From the NCBI GenBank assembly GCA_001560895.1, contig CP014326.1:62001-126000 (forward strand): a stretch of DNA of 64,000 bases, given 5' to 3'. The notes beneath the pieces were generated by a model. That model saw nothing but the letters and a program-made list of their open reading frames with translations, had not been told where the DNA came from and made no database searches. Numbering within the stretch: the first letter of the stretch is position 1; each line of letters starts with the position of its first letter. Source of the stretch: Streptococcus mitis. Its GTDB lineage: Bacteria > Bacillota > Bacilli > Lactobacillales > Streptococcaceae. Below are positions 7,353 to 13,873 of the stretch, piece after piece. Position numbers and translations under genes: made by a program.

Positions 7353-8363
7353 TTAGAAAATGCCGATAAGGGTCTGCACACCAAGACTAGTGAGGATGAT
7401 GGCAATCCAGCAAATGGCTCCGAGAACAATGGATTTTCCGCTGGATTTGATCATAGTGACAAGATTTGTTTTGAGGCCGATAGCACTCATGGCCATGACA
7501 ATAAGGAATTTAGAGAGTTCTTTGAGAGGGGTAAAGAAACTACTGGACACACCTAGAGAGGTGAGTAGTGTAGTGAGGAGAGAGGCAAGGATAAAGTAAA
7601 GGATAAAAAGTGGGAAGACTTTTTTCAGTTGTAGGCTTTGCTTGTTTTCTTGTTGGCGACTTTGCCAGTAGGAGAGAAAGAGCGTGATAGGGATAATGGC
7701 CAAAGTACGTGTGAGTTTAACAATGGTTGCAGACTCGAGGGTATTGCTTTGGTAAAGACTGTCCCAAGCGCTGGCGGCAGCCGTTACAGAGGAAGTGTCG
7801 TTGACGGCAGTCCCTGCAAAGAGGGCGAAGCCTTCATTGGATAGATGAAGCCAGGTGCCGAGGGTTGGAAAGATGAGCGCAGCCAAGACATTGAAGAAAA
7901 AGATAACGGAAATGGCTTGGGCTACTTCCTTTTCCTTAGCATCAATAACGGGCGCTGTCGCCGCAATGGCAGAGCCACCACAGATAGAAGAACCTACTCC
8001 AACCAAGGTAGCCAGTTTTGTGTCTAGGGCAAAGAAGCGCTGGAAGAAGTAGGCAATAATCAGAGCTATTGAGATAGTGGACAGGATGACAGGGAGCGAA
8101 GATTGGCCAACTGCGAAGACCTGCGAGATATTGAGACCAAAACCAAGCAAGATAACGGCATACTGGAGCAATTTTTTAGAACTAAAGGACAAACCCGCAT
8201 CCAGTTGTTTATAAGACGAGAGAAAGGGATGTAGGAGCATGCCTATGAAAATGGCAAAAACGGGCGCGCCAATCACAGGGAAGAATCCTCCTAAGTACCA
8301 AGATACGATAGAAATGAGAAGGCAGGCCAAGATACCTGCTCCATTTTTTGATAGAAATGACAT
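7353..8363 (-). CDS. YeiH/UPF0324 family membrane protein
   Basis: The 336-residue polytopic protein has about ten hydrophobic segments and the family hallmarks [17 protein letters not shown] and [14 protein letters not shown]. Relatives such as E. coli YeiH are predicted inner-membrane transporters; some relatives export sulfonates or sulfate. The substrate is unknown here. The start is set at 8363 because GGAGG lies just upstream of that ATG. An upstream ATG at 8375 would place the ribosome site inside the gene. It is convergent with the CoA-binding gene and divergent from araT. Confidence 0.85.
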   Translation of the reverse strand: MSFLSKNGAGILACLLISIVSWYLGGFFPVIGAPVFAIFIGMLLHPFLSSYKQLDAGLSFSSKKLLQYAVILLGFGLNISQVFAVGQSSLPVILSTISIALIIAYFFQRFFALDTKLATLVGVGSSICGGSAIAATAPVIDAKEKEVAQAISVIFFFNVLAALIFPTLGTWLHLSNEGFALFAGTAVNDTSSVTAAASAWDSLYQSNTLESATIVKLTRTLAIIPITLFLSYWQSRQQENKQSLQLKKVFPLFILYFILASLLTTLLTSLGVSSSFFTPLKELSKFLIVMAMSAIGLKTNLVTMIKSSGKSIVLGAICWIAIILTSLGVQTLIGIF

Positions 8364-8452
8364 AAAAACCTCCAAATAGAATCGGTTACTATTATAGACC
8401 TTTAAACAGGAAAAGTAAAATAGAAAGTGGAAAGCTATTCTCTAATGTATTT

Positions 8453-8481
8453 TTGCGGTCGGGGGGCTTTTGTAGTATAAT
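8453..8481 (+). promoter_or_regulatory. Promoter of the araT-recO-plsX-acpP group
   Basis: TTGCGG, a 17-base spacer and TATAAT (8476-8481) lie 30 bases before the araT start. Confidence 0.65.
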
Positions 8482-8511
8482 AGAGATACGTTTTGAAAGT
8501 AGGAGGTATCT

Positions 8512-9681
8512 ATGGACCTAACTAAGCGCTTTAATAAACAGTTAGATAAGATTCAAGTTTCGTTGATTCGTCAGTTTGACCAGGCTATTTCTGAGATTCC
8601 TGGGGTCTTGCGTTTGACCTTGGGGGAACCTGATTTTACAACGCCAGACCATGTCAAGGAGGCGGCCAAGCGAGCGATTGACCAGAACCAATCCTACTAT
8701 ACAGGGATGAGTGGTTTGCTGACTCTACGTCAGGCAGCCAGTGACTTTGTTAAGGAAAAATACCAACTGGACTATGCTCCTGAAAATGAAATCTTGGTTA
8801 CAATTGGGGCGACAGAGGCATTGTCTGCTACTTTGACAGCTATTTTGGAAGAGGGAGACAAGGTGCTCTTGCCAGCTCCTGCCTATCCAGGTTATGAGCC
8901 GATTGTCAATCTAGTTGGGGCAGAGGTTGTCGAGATTGACACAACTGAAAATGGTTTTGTCTTGACTCCTGAGATGTTGGAGAAGGCCATTTTGGAGCAG
9001 GGAGACAAGCTCAAGGCGGTTATTCTTAACTATCCGGCTAATCCGACAGGAATTACCTATAGTCGGGAGCAGTTGGAAGACTTGGCAGCTGTTTTACGCA
9101 AGTACGAGATTTTCGTTGTCTGTGATGAGGTATACTCAGAATTGACCTACACAGGCGAAGCCCATGTGTCTCTGGGAACCATGTTGAGAGATCAGGCTAT
9201 CATTATCAATGGTTTGTCTAAATCGCATGCTATGACCGGTTGGCGTTTGGGCTTGATTTTTGCTCCTGCGGCTTTCACAGCCCAGTTAATCAAGAGTCAC
9301 CAGTACTTGGTAACTGCTGCCAATACCATGGCGCAACATGCTGCGGTGGAAGCCTTGACGGCTGGTAAAAACGATGCGGAGCCTATGAAGAAGGAATATA
9401 TCCAGCGTCGGGACTATATTATAGCTAAAATGACTGCTCTTGGTTTTGAGATTATCAAACCAGACGGTGCCTTCTATATCTTTGCTAAGATTCCAGCGGG
9501 ATATAATCAAGACTCCTTTGCTTTTTTGAAGGATTTTGCTCAGAAGAAGGCCGTTGCCTTTATCCCTGGAGCAGCCTTTGGGCGTTACGGGGAAGGATAT
9601 GTTCGTCTGTCTTATGCGGCTAGCATGGAGACTATCACAGAAGCCATGAAACGGCTTGAGGAGTACATGAGAGAAGCATGA
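8512..9681 (+). CDS. araT: Aromatic amino acid (class I/II) aminotransferase
   Basis: The 389-residue fold-type I PLP enzyme contains [23 protein letters not shown] (cofactor phosphate loop), [26 protein letters not shown] and [15 protein letters not shown] with the Schiff-base lysine near 236. The sequence fits the AraT group of lactic streptococci, which transaminates aromatic amino acids and sometimes leucine or methionine with 2-oxoglutarate. The stop overlaps the start of recO by four bases, so the two are translationally coupled. Substrate preference is inferred from the family. Confidence 0.9.
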   Translation: MDLTKRFNKQLDKIQVSLIRQFDQAISEIPGVLRLTLGEPDFTTPDHVKEAAKRAIDQNQSYYTGMSGLLTLRQAASDFVKEKYQLDYAPENEILVTIGATEALSATLTAILEEGDKVLLPAPAYPGYEPIVNLVGAEVVEIDTTENGFVLTPEMLEKAILEQGDKLKAVILNYPANPTGITYSREQLEDLAAVLRKYEIFVVCDEVYSELTYTGEAHVSLGTMLRDQAIIINGLSKSHAMTGWRLGLIFAPAAFTAQLIKSHQYLVTAANTMAQHAAVEALTAGKNDAEPMKKEYIQRRDYIIAKMTALGFEIIKPDGAFYIFAKIPAGYNQDSFAFLKDFAQKKAVAFIPGAAFGRYGEGYVRLSYAASMETITEAMKRLEEYMREA

Positions 9682-10448
9682 TTCAGTCTATCACGAGTCA
9701 AGGCTTGGTGCTCTACAATCGTAACTTTCGTGAGGATGACAAGTTAGTTAAGATTTTTACAGAGCGGGCTGGCAAGCGTATGTTTTTCGTTAAACATGCT
9801 GGCCAGTCCAAACTGGCGTCGGTTATTCAGCCTTTAGTGCTGGCACGATTTCTCTTGCGAATCAATGATGACGGACTCAGTTACATTGAGGACTATCACG
9901 AGGTGATGACCTTTCCCAAGATTAATAGCGATCTCTTTGTCATGGCCTATGCGACCTATGTGGCGGCTCTTGCAGATGCTAGTTTGCAGGATAATCAGCA
10001 GGATGCTCCCTTGTTTGCCTTCTTGAGAAAGACCCTAGAGTTGATGGAAGAGGGCTTGGATTATCAAGTTTTGACCAATATTTTTGAAATTCAAATCTTG
10101 ACCCGTTTTGGAATTAGCCTTAATTTTCATGAGTGTGTCTTTTGCCATCGGGTCGGTCAGGCTTTTGATTTTTCTTTCAAATATGGAGCCTGCCTCTGTC
10201 CAGATCATTATCATGAGGATGAAAGACGTTGCCATCTCAATCCCAATATTCCTTATCTGCTCAATCAGTTTCAAGCCATTGATTTTGAGACTTTGGAGAC
10301 CATTTCGCTCAAGCCTGAAATTAAGCAAGAACTACGCCAGTTTATGGATCAACTCTATGAAGAGTACGTTGGGATTCACCTAAAATCAAAGAAATTTATT
10401 GATTCCCTATCAGACTGGGGACAATTACTAAAAGAGGAAAACAAATGA
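9678..10448 (+). CDS. recO: DNA repair protein RecO
   Basis: The 256-residue protein has the RecO N-terminal OB fold ([21 protein letters not shown]) and a helical C-terminal domain with a zinc-binding cluster: CVFCHRVG at about 152-155 and CLCPDH further on. RecO loads RecA onto SSB-coated single strands together with RecR. It overlaps araT at its start and plsX at its end (ATGA junctions), so the three genes form one tightly coupled unit. Confidence 0.95.
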   Translation: MIQSITSQGLVLYNRNFREDDKLVKIFTERAGKRMFFVKHAGQSKLASVIQPLVLARFLLRINDDGLSYIEDYHEVMTFPKINSDLFVMAYATYVAALADASLQDNQQDAPLFAFLRKTLELMEEGLDYQVLTNIFEIQILTRFGISLNFHECVFCHRVGQAFDFSFKYGACLCPDHYHEDERRCHLNPNIPYLLNQFQAIDFETLETISLKPEIKQELRQFMDQLYEEYVGIHLKSKKFIDSLSDWGQLLKEENK

Positions 10449-11437
10449 AAAAAATCGCAGTAGATGCCATGGGGGGCGATTACGCACCCCAAGCCATCGT
10501 TGAGGGTGTTAATCAAGCCCTAGCTGACTTTTCAGATATCGAGGTTCAACTCTACGGAGATGAAGCTAAAATCAAGCAATATCTGACAGCGACAGAGCGC
10601 GTCAGCATTATCCATACGGATGAGAAGATTGATTCAGACGATGAACCTACGAGAGCAATTCGGAAGAAGAAGAATGCCAGTATGGTATTGGCGGCCAAGG
10701 CTGTCAAAGAAGGCGAAGCAGATGCTGTTCTTTCGGCTGGGAATACAGGCGCTTTGTTGGCGGCAGGATTCTTCATCGTGGGTCGTATCAAGAATATCGA
10801 TCGACCTGGGCTTATGTCAACATTGCCGACTGTAGATGGGAGAGGTTTTGACATGCTTGACCTCGGTGCTAATGCAGAAAATACGGCCCAGCACCTCTAT
10901 CAATACGCGGTTCTAGGTTCCTTCTATGCTAAAAATGTCCGTGGAATTGCGCAACCACGCGTTGGCTTGCTCAACAACGGAACAGAGAGTAGCAAGGGCG
11001 ACCCGCTTCGTAAGGAAACTTATGAATTACTGGCGGCTGATGAAAGTTTGAACTTTATCGGAAACGTGGAAGCGCGTGATTTGATGAGTAGCGTTGCGGA
11101 TGTTGTCGTGGCAGATGGTTTCACGGGAAACGCTGTGCTCAAATCCATCGAAGGGACAGCCATGGGAATCATGGGTTTGCTCAAGACAGCTATTACAGGT
11201 GGTGGTCTTCGAGCGAAACTAGGCGCCCTCCTTCTAAAGGACAGCCTCAGAGGTTTGAAAAAACAGCTCAACTACTCAGATGTTGGTGGAGCAGTCTTGT
11301 TTGGTGTCAAGGCACCTGTTGTCAAGACTCATGGCTCCAGCGATGCCAAGGCTGTTTATAGTACAATCCGCCAGATTCGTACCATGCTAGAAACAGACGT
11401 AGTTGCCCAGACTGCGCGTGAATTTTCAGGAGAATAA
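10445..11437 (+). CDS. plsX: Phosphate acyltransferase PlsX
   Basis: The 330-residue protein begins with the PlsX signature [20 protein letters not shown] and has [27 protein letters not shown] and [11 protein letters not shown]. It converts acyl-ACP and phosphate to acyl phosphate, the donor for PlsY in phospholipid synthesis, at the membrane surface. The following gene encodes an acyl carrier protein, a functional partner. The start overlaps the recO stop by four bases. Confidence 0.96.
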   Translation: MKKIAVDAMGGDYAPQAIVEGVNQALADFSDIEVQLYGDEAKIKQYLTATERVSIIHTDEKIDSDDEPTRAIRKKKNASMVLAAKAVKEGEADAVLSAGNTGALLAAGFFIVGRIKNIDRPGLMSTLPTVDGRGFDMLDLGANAENTAQHLYQYAVLGSFYAKNVRGIAQPRVGLLNNGTESSKGDPLRKETYELLAADESLNFIGNVEARDLMSSVADVVVADGFTGNAVLKSIEGTAMGIMGLLKTAITGGGLRAKLGALLLKDSLRGLKKQLNYSDVGGAVLFGVKAPVVKTHGSSDAKAVYSTIRQIRTMLETDVVAQTAREFSGE

Positions 11438-11442
11438 AAGAG

Positions 11443-11679
11443 ATGACAGAAAAAGAAATTTTTGACCGTATTGTGACCATTATCCAAGAGCGACAGGGAG
11501 AGGACTTTGTCGTAACAGAATCCTTGAGTCTGAAAGACGATTTGGATGCGGACTCAGTCGACTTGATGGAGTTTATCTTGACGCTGGAGGATGAATTTAA
11601 TATCGAAATCAGCGATGAAGAAATTGACCAACTCCAAAGTGTAGGCGATGTGGTAGAAGTCGTCAAAAGTAAAGAATAG
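11443..11679 (+). CDS. acpP: Acyl carrier protein
   Basis: The 78-residue acidic protein has the ACP four-helix pattern. The phosphopantetheine serine lies in DDLDADSVDLMEFI (Ser38); the usual DSL is DSV here. It follows plsX by five bases, and a terminator ends the operon. Streptococci keep a second ACP gene in their fatty-acid cluster, so this is probably the phospholipid-linked copy; that part is inference. Confidence 0.92.
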   Translation: MTEKEIFDRIVTIIQERQGEDFVVTESLSLKDDLDADSVDLMEFILTLEDEFNIEISDEEIDQLQSVGDVVEVVKSKE

Positions 11680-11683
11680 CAAG

Positions 11684-11713
11684 AAGCAACATGCAAGTCG
11701 TGTTGCTTTTTTA
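11684..11713 (+). terminator. Terminator of the araT-acpP operon
   Basis: AAGCAACA and TGTTGCTT form an 8-bp stem, followed by a T run. Confidence 0.85.
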
Positions 11714-11754
11714 TTGTCAGGAAAAATAAAAAATTTAGAACTTTTAGTGGGAAT

Positions 11755-11762
11755 TACAAATA
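11755..11762 (+). promoter_or_regulatory. Decayed competence-type box TACAAATA
   Basis: It aligns with TTCGAATA of the next two units but has lost the central CG to CA. It lies upstream of the broken mini-ORF. Confidence 0.45.
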
Positions 11763-11788
11763 GATAAGAAAGAAAAAGGAGGAGTTTT

Positions 11789-11839
11789 ATGTATGTGACT
11801 GGTTTTTATCCGTAGTTCATTAAATTATTTTTTAAATAA
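11789..11839 (+). pseudogene. First mini-peptide gene with a nonsense codon
   Basis: Reading from ATG with an AGGAGG site gives MYVTGFYP and then TAG. Reading through gives FIKLFFK and TAA, aligning with MYLPIFYPWFTKLFFK of the next unit, so the TAG replaces the TGG tryptophan codon 9. An eight-residue product remains possible. Confidence 0.6.
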
Positions 11840-11872
11840 AATTTAATTTAGTTGTACATTTTTGAAATTTTT

Positions 11873-11880
11873 TTCGAATA
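11873..11880 (+). promoter_or_regulatory. Competence (SigX) box TTCGAATA of mini-ORF 2
   Basis: It matches TNCGAATA and is preceded by a T-rich stretch (TTTTTGAAATTTTTTTCG), as is usual for late-competence promoters. It lies 34 bases before the ATG. Confidence 0.65.
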
Positions 11881-11914
11881 GATAAGTAAGAGGAAACAGA
11901 AAGGAGTTTGCTTC

Positions 11915-11965
11915 ATGTATCTACCAATTTTCTATCCATGGTTTACTAAATTATTTTTCAAATAA
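11915..11965 (+). CDS. 16-residue hydrophobic cationic peptide
   Basis: The ORF MYLPIFYPWFTKLFFK starts eight bases after an AAAGGAG site and lies behind a competence-type box. There is no signal peptide and no double-glycine leader. The peptide is aromatic-rich with two lysines, so it could be membrane active, a leaderless bacteriocin-like peptide or a signalling peptide. It shares the [FI]YP core with its neighbours. Function unknown; support is the repeated architecture with conserved start, ribosome site and box. Confidence 0.55.
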   Translation: MYLPIFYPWFTKLFFK

Positions 11966-11998
11966 AATTTAATTTAGTTGTACATTTTCGAATTCTTT

Positions 11999-12006
11999 TT
12001 CGAATA
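11999..12006 (+). promoter_or_regulatory. Competence (SigX) box TTCGAATA of mini-ORF 3
   Basis: Same box and T-rich upstream stretch as the preceding unit, 33 bases before the ATG. The two GG-leader bacteriocin genes downstream could be cotranscribed from it. Confidence 0.65.
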
Positions 12007-12039
12007 AATAAGTAAGAAAGAAAAGGAAGGAGATTAGAA

Positions 12040-12093
12040 ATGCTTATTTCAGTTATTTATCCAATCTGGCTATTTAAGTGGCTTAGAGTATAA
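12040..12093 (+). CDS. 17-residue hydrophobic cationic peptide
   Basis: MLISVIYPIWLFKWLRV follows a GGAAGGAG site. It keeps the IYP core and tryptophans of the family and has one lysine and one arginine near the end. It differs in sequence from the previous copy while the noncoding frame around it is nearly identical, which suggests selection for peptide diversity. Function unknown. Confidence 0.55.
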   Translation: MLISVIYPIWLFKWLRV

Positions 12094-12126
12094 ACATTAA
12101 ACATATACAAATTGAGGAGAAAAAAG

Positions 12127-12324
12127 ATGACAAATTTTGACAAAATGGAACAGAACTTTGTAGCTCTTACAGAAGAAGAGTTGATGGATGTAGATGGGGG
12201 AATTGCACCAATTATTATTGGTGGTGTAGTTATTAGTTGGAAATTAATTGGAGGTGTAGCTGCGCTTGCTACAGCTTCAGCAGGTGCAGGCATAGCTGCA
12301 GGATATTATGCTAATCGATCATAA
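12127..12324 (+). CDS. Double-glycine leader class II bacteriocin-like peptide
   Basis: The 65-residue product has a leader MTNFDKMEQNFVALTEEEL ending in MDVDGG at residue 25, and a hydrophobic glycine/alanine-rich mature part starting IAPIIIGGVV. This is the pattern of pneumocin (Blp) and Cib-type peptides. Export with cleavage after GG would need a peptidase-containing ABC transporter; ComAB next door is one candidate and BlpAB elsewhere another. ATG 12127 has GAGGAG upstream; an in-frame TTG at 12112 overlaps that site and is rejected. A membrane-protein gene follows 14 bases later. Confidence 0.85.
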   Translation: MTNFDKMEQNFVALTEEELMDVDGGIAPIIIGGVVISWKLIGGVAALATASAGAGIAAGYYANRS

Positions 12325-12338
12325 TTTTGTAGATATAT

Positions 12339-12545
12339 ATGAAATTTGTTAAATTAATGTTGAAGATTTGGCCTGAGCTTATGGTATTACTTAGTTCAAT
12401 ATCTTATACAATTATCAGGTTGGTAGCTGATGTGAATAAGCTACCCTTACCTACATGGTTTGATAATTTTAATATACCAACAATTTCATTGTTTTTAATG
12501 GTATTCATTTTATTATATAGAAGTAAAGGAGAAAAGAATGGATAA
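12339..12545 (+). CDS. Small membrane protein, probable bacteriocin immunity protein
   Basis: The 68-residue protein has two predicted membrane segments (about 14-30 and 48-62) and a basic end YRSKGEKNG. It lies between two GG-leader bacteriocin genes and overlaps the second by eight bases, which is typical of immunity proteins. A near-identical copy lies at 13251. No weak -35/-10 signals are seen, so it is probably cotranscribed with the upstream bacteriocin. Immunity function is inferred from context. Confidence 0.65.
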   Translation: MKFVKLMLKIWPELMVLLSSISYTIIRLVADVNKLPLPTWFDNFNIPTISLFLMVFILLYRSKGEKNG

Positions 12546-12693
12546 ATTTCAAGTAGTTGATGAGAAAGATTTGCAAGTAATTGAAGGAGGAATTGAACCT
12601 ATTTCGATTATATTTGGCCTAAGTGCTATTGCATTTGGCGCATTTGGGGCTGGTTACACATTTGGTTCAGATTTGGCTCGTCGTGGGCGTTAG
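12538..12693 (+). CDS. Second double-glycine leader bacteriocin-like peptide
   Basis: The 51-residue product has the short leader MDKFQVVDEKDLQVIEGG and a mature part IEPISIIFGLSAIAFGAFG... rich in glycine with GxxxG-like spacing, ending in LARRGR. The ATG lies within the end of the preceding gene and is preceded by AAAGGAG. It is shorter than the usual minimum for automatic gene finders. A decayed relative with the start ATG changed to ATA is found at 13450. Confidence 0.75.
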   Translation: MDKFQVVDEKDLQVIEGGIEPISIIFGLSAIAFGAFGAGYTFGSDLARRGR

Positions 12694-12696
12694 ATA

Positions 12697-12912
12697 ATGA
12701 GCAGTCGCAACCTTAATCTCAATACATTGTTACCTAAACTAGCCACGATATGTCCTTTGTTGGGAATAACTCTTAATGTCGCACTTCATGTGATTCGTAC
12801 AGGTTCATTAGTATCCTTTAATTGGCAATGGACTTTGGTTGGTTTGTTTTTCTCAGCATATTTTGGTATTTTTTACAAAGATTTGTCAAAAAATAATCAA
12901 GATCATAAATGA
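12697..12912 (+). CDS. Small membrane protein, possible immunity protein
   Basis: The 71-residue protein starts three bases after the bacteriocin stop. It has two hydrophobic segments (about 12-30 and 45-60) and a charged tail DLSKNNQDHK. Its position right after a bacteriocin gene suggests an immunity role; sequence alone does not identify the family. Confidence 0.6.
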   Translation: MSSRNLNLNTLLPKLATICPLLGITLNVALHVIRTGSLVSFNWQWTLVGLFFSAYFGIFYKDLSKNNQDHK

Positions 12913-12935
12913 AAAACATGAATCAAAAGGATTTT

Positions 12936-12983
12936 GTGTATGTGAATGGCAGCGTTTTTCCGCTATTCTTGTCAGGTAATTAG
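12936..12983 (+). CDS. Fourth, divergent mini-peptide (GTG start)
   Basis: From a GTG behind AAAAGGA the frame reads MYVNGSVFPLFLSGN and stops. It aligns with MYVTGFYP of the decayed first mini-ORF (YV.G..P), so it is likely a diverged member of the same family inside the bacteriocin cluster. An upstream ATG at 12918 adds six residues but has no ribosome site. No competence box is seen directly upstream. Confidence 0.4.
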   Translation: MYVNGSVFPLFLSGN

Positions 12984-12992
12984 GAGTTTCTT

Positions 12993-13172
12993 ATGAAAAC
13001 ATTTTTATTAGGTTTTGCTGAGGGTTATTTTATCGTATCGCTCATAATCTACATCGCAACGTATTTGATTTTGAAAAATCCGATCAATACCCTATTTTAT
13101 CCAGAAATTTACCCTGTTTTATTTGGGCTCTTTTATCTAGGATATAAGGTCAATAAAAAGCAAGTAGAGTAA
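12993..13172 (+). CDS. Small two-helix membrane protein
   Basis: The 59-residue ORF (MKTFLLGFAEGYFIVSLIIY start) follows a TAGGAG site by about six bases. It has two membrane segments and a basic end KVNKKQVE. It lies in the bacteriocin/immunity block and is probably another immunity-type protein. The family is not recognised. Confidence 0.55.
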   Translation: MKTFLLGFAEGYFIVSLIIYIATYLILKNPINTLFYPEIYPVLFGLFYLGYKVNKKQVE

Positions 13173-13250
13173 GCAGCTAAGAATGACTTGTTAGTCTGCT
13201 CTGAAAATGGTTAGGGTAGAATCTAAGAATGCATCACATTGGAGTTTAAT

Positions 13251-13457
13251 ATGAAATTCGTTAAATCAATATTGAAGGTTTTGCCTGAAATCATGGTATT
13301 ACTTAGTTCAATGTCTTATATAATCATCAGATTAGTGGCTGACATAAATAAAGTATCTTTACCTACTTGGTTTGATAATTTTAATATACCCACGATTGCA
13401 TTATTTATGATGGTCTTCATTCTTTTATACAGAAGTAAAGAAAAAAAGAATAGATAG
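13251..13457 (+). CDS. Duplicate of the small membrane (immunity-like) protein
   Basis: The 68-residue product matches the protein at 12339 across its whole length (MKFVK..LK..PE.MVLLSS.SY.IIRLVAD). The preceding GGAG site supports ATG 13251 over the TTG at 13239. Unlike the first copy it is no longer followed by an intact bacteriocin, only by a decayed leader. It may persist as an orphan immunity gene. Confidence 0.65.
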   Translation: MKFVKSILKVLPEIMVLLSSMSYIIIRLVADINKVSLPTWFDNFNIPTIALFMMVFILLYRSKEKKNR

Positions 13458-13482
13458 ATTTAAAGCAGTAGACGCTCTATAG
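13450..13482 (+). pseudogene. Remnant of a bacteriocin leader
   Basis: Directly at the end of the duplicated membrane-protein gene, the bases align with the start of the bacteriocin at 12538 (DKFQVVDEKDL versus DRFKAVDAL). The ATG has become ATA and a TAG follows after ten codons. The rest of 13483-13724 has no convincing ORF. Confidence 0.5.
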
Positions 13483-13724
13483 GGAATAGGTGTCTTGTGG
13501 TAACGAATCAAAAAAGGAGTAACTATGAATCGTAATTTAGAACGGTGTTATCTATTCTGACTAGAAATAGATCATACCAGAGGTGGCTTAGAAATAACGG
13601 GGACATTGGAAATTGAAGTAACTTTAAATAGGATGTCACAATGTTGCTATCAATGATTTATTTGTCCCAAGCTTGCCTAGGGTGTCAGAAAAAAATCATT
13701 TTCCTTTCAATAGCATATTTTTAG

Positions 13725-13756
13725 TAGGTAGGACGTTTGTTCTGCCTATTTTTTTT
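13725..13756 (+). terminator. Terminator ending the bacteriocin block before comA
   Basis: TAGGTAGGAC pairs with GTTCTGCCTA (one wobble) around GTTT, followed by eight or more T. The preceding 240 bases hold no gene I can support. Confidence 0.8.
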
Positions 13757-13767
13757 ATCCGAAAAGT

Positions 13768-13844
13768 GCAGTTGGGAGGGAGATAGGCGCATTTGGGGAG
13801 GAAGTCCAGTTTTTGTTTGGGGATTGGGGTAAGATAGGTATTAT
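13768..13844 (+). promoter_or_regulatory. ComE-type direct repeat and promoter of comAB
   Basis: GCAGTTGGGAG (13768-13778) and GCATTTGGGGAG (13789-13800) are direct repeats with starts 21 bases apart, two helical turns, as in pneumococcal early-competence promoters bound by ComE. A -10 TATTAT lies at 13839-13844, about 38 bases downstream. Without a -35 box, activation by a bound regulator is expected. Confidence 0.75.
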
Positions 13845-13873
13845 CAGATGAGTTTAGGAAAAAGGAGATGAAT

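Larger units (their letters stand above)
11740..12093 (+). repeat. Three tandem promoter-plus-mini-ORF units
   Basis: Each unit holds a TNCGAATA-type box, the spacer ATAGATAAGTAAG or similar, a GGAG site and a 16-17 codon ORF. A shared AAATTTAATTTAGTTGTACATTTT linker separates the units. Period is about 125 bases. Unit 1 is decayed, units 2 and 3 are intact. Confidence 0.85.

Noticed and set aside
7308..8052. Plus-strand ORFs opposite the YeiH-like gene
   Set aside because: Shadows of a clear membrane-protein gene; no starts with ribosome sites and no recognisable products.
12112..12126. TTG start for the first bacteriocin
   Set aside because: It lies within the ribosome site of the ATG at 12127 and would spoil the usual GG leader length.
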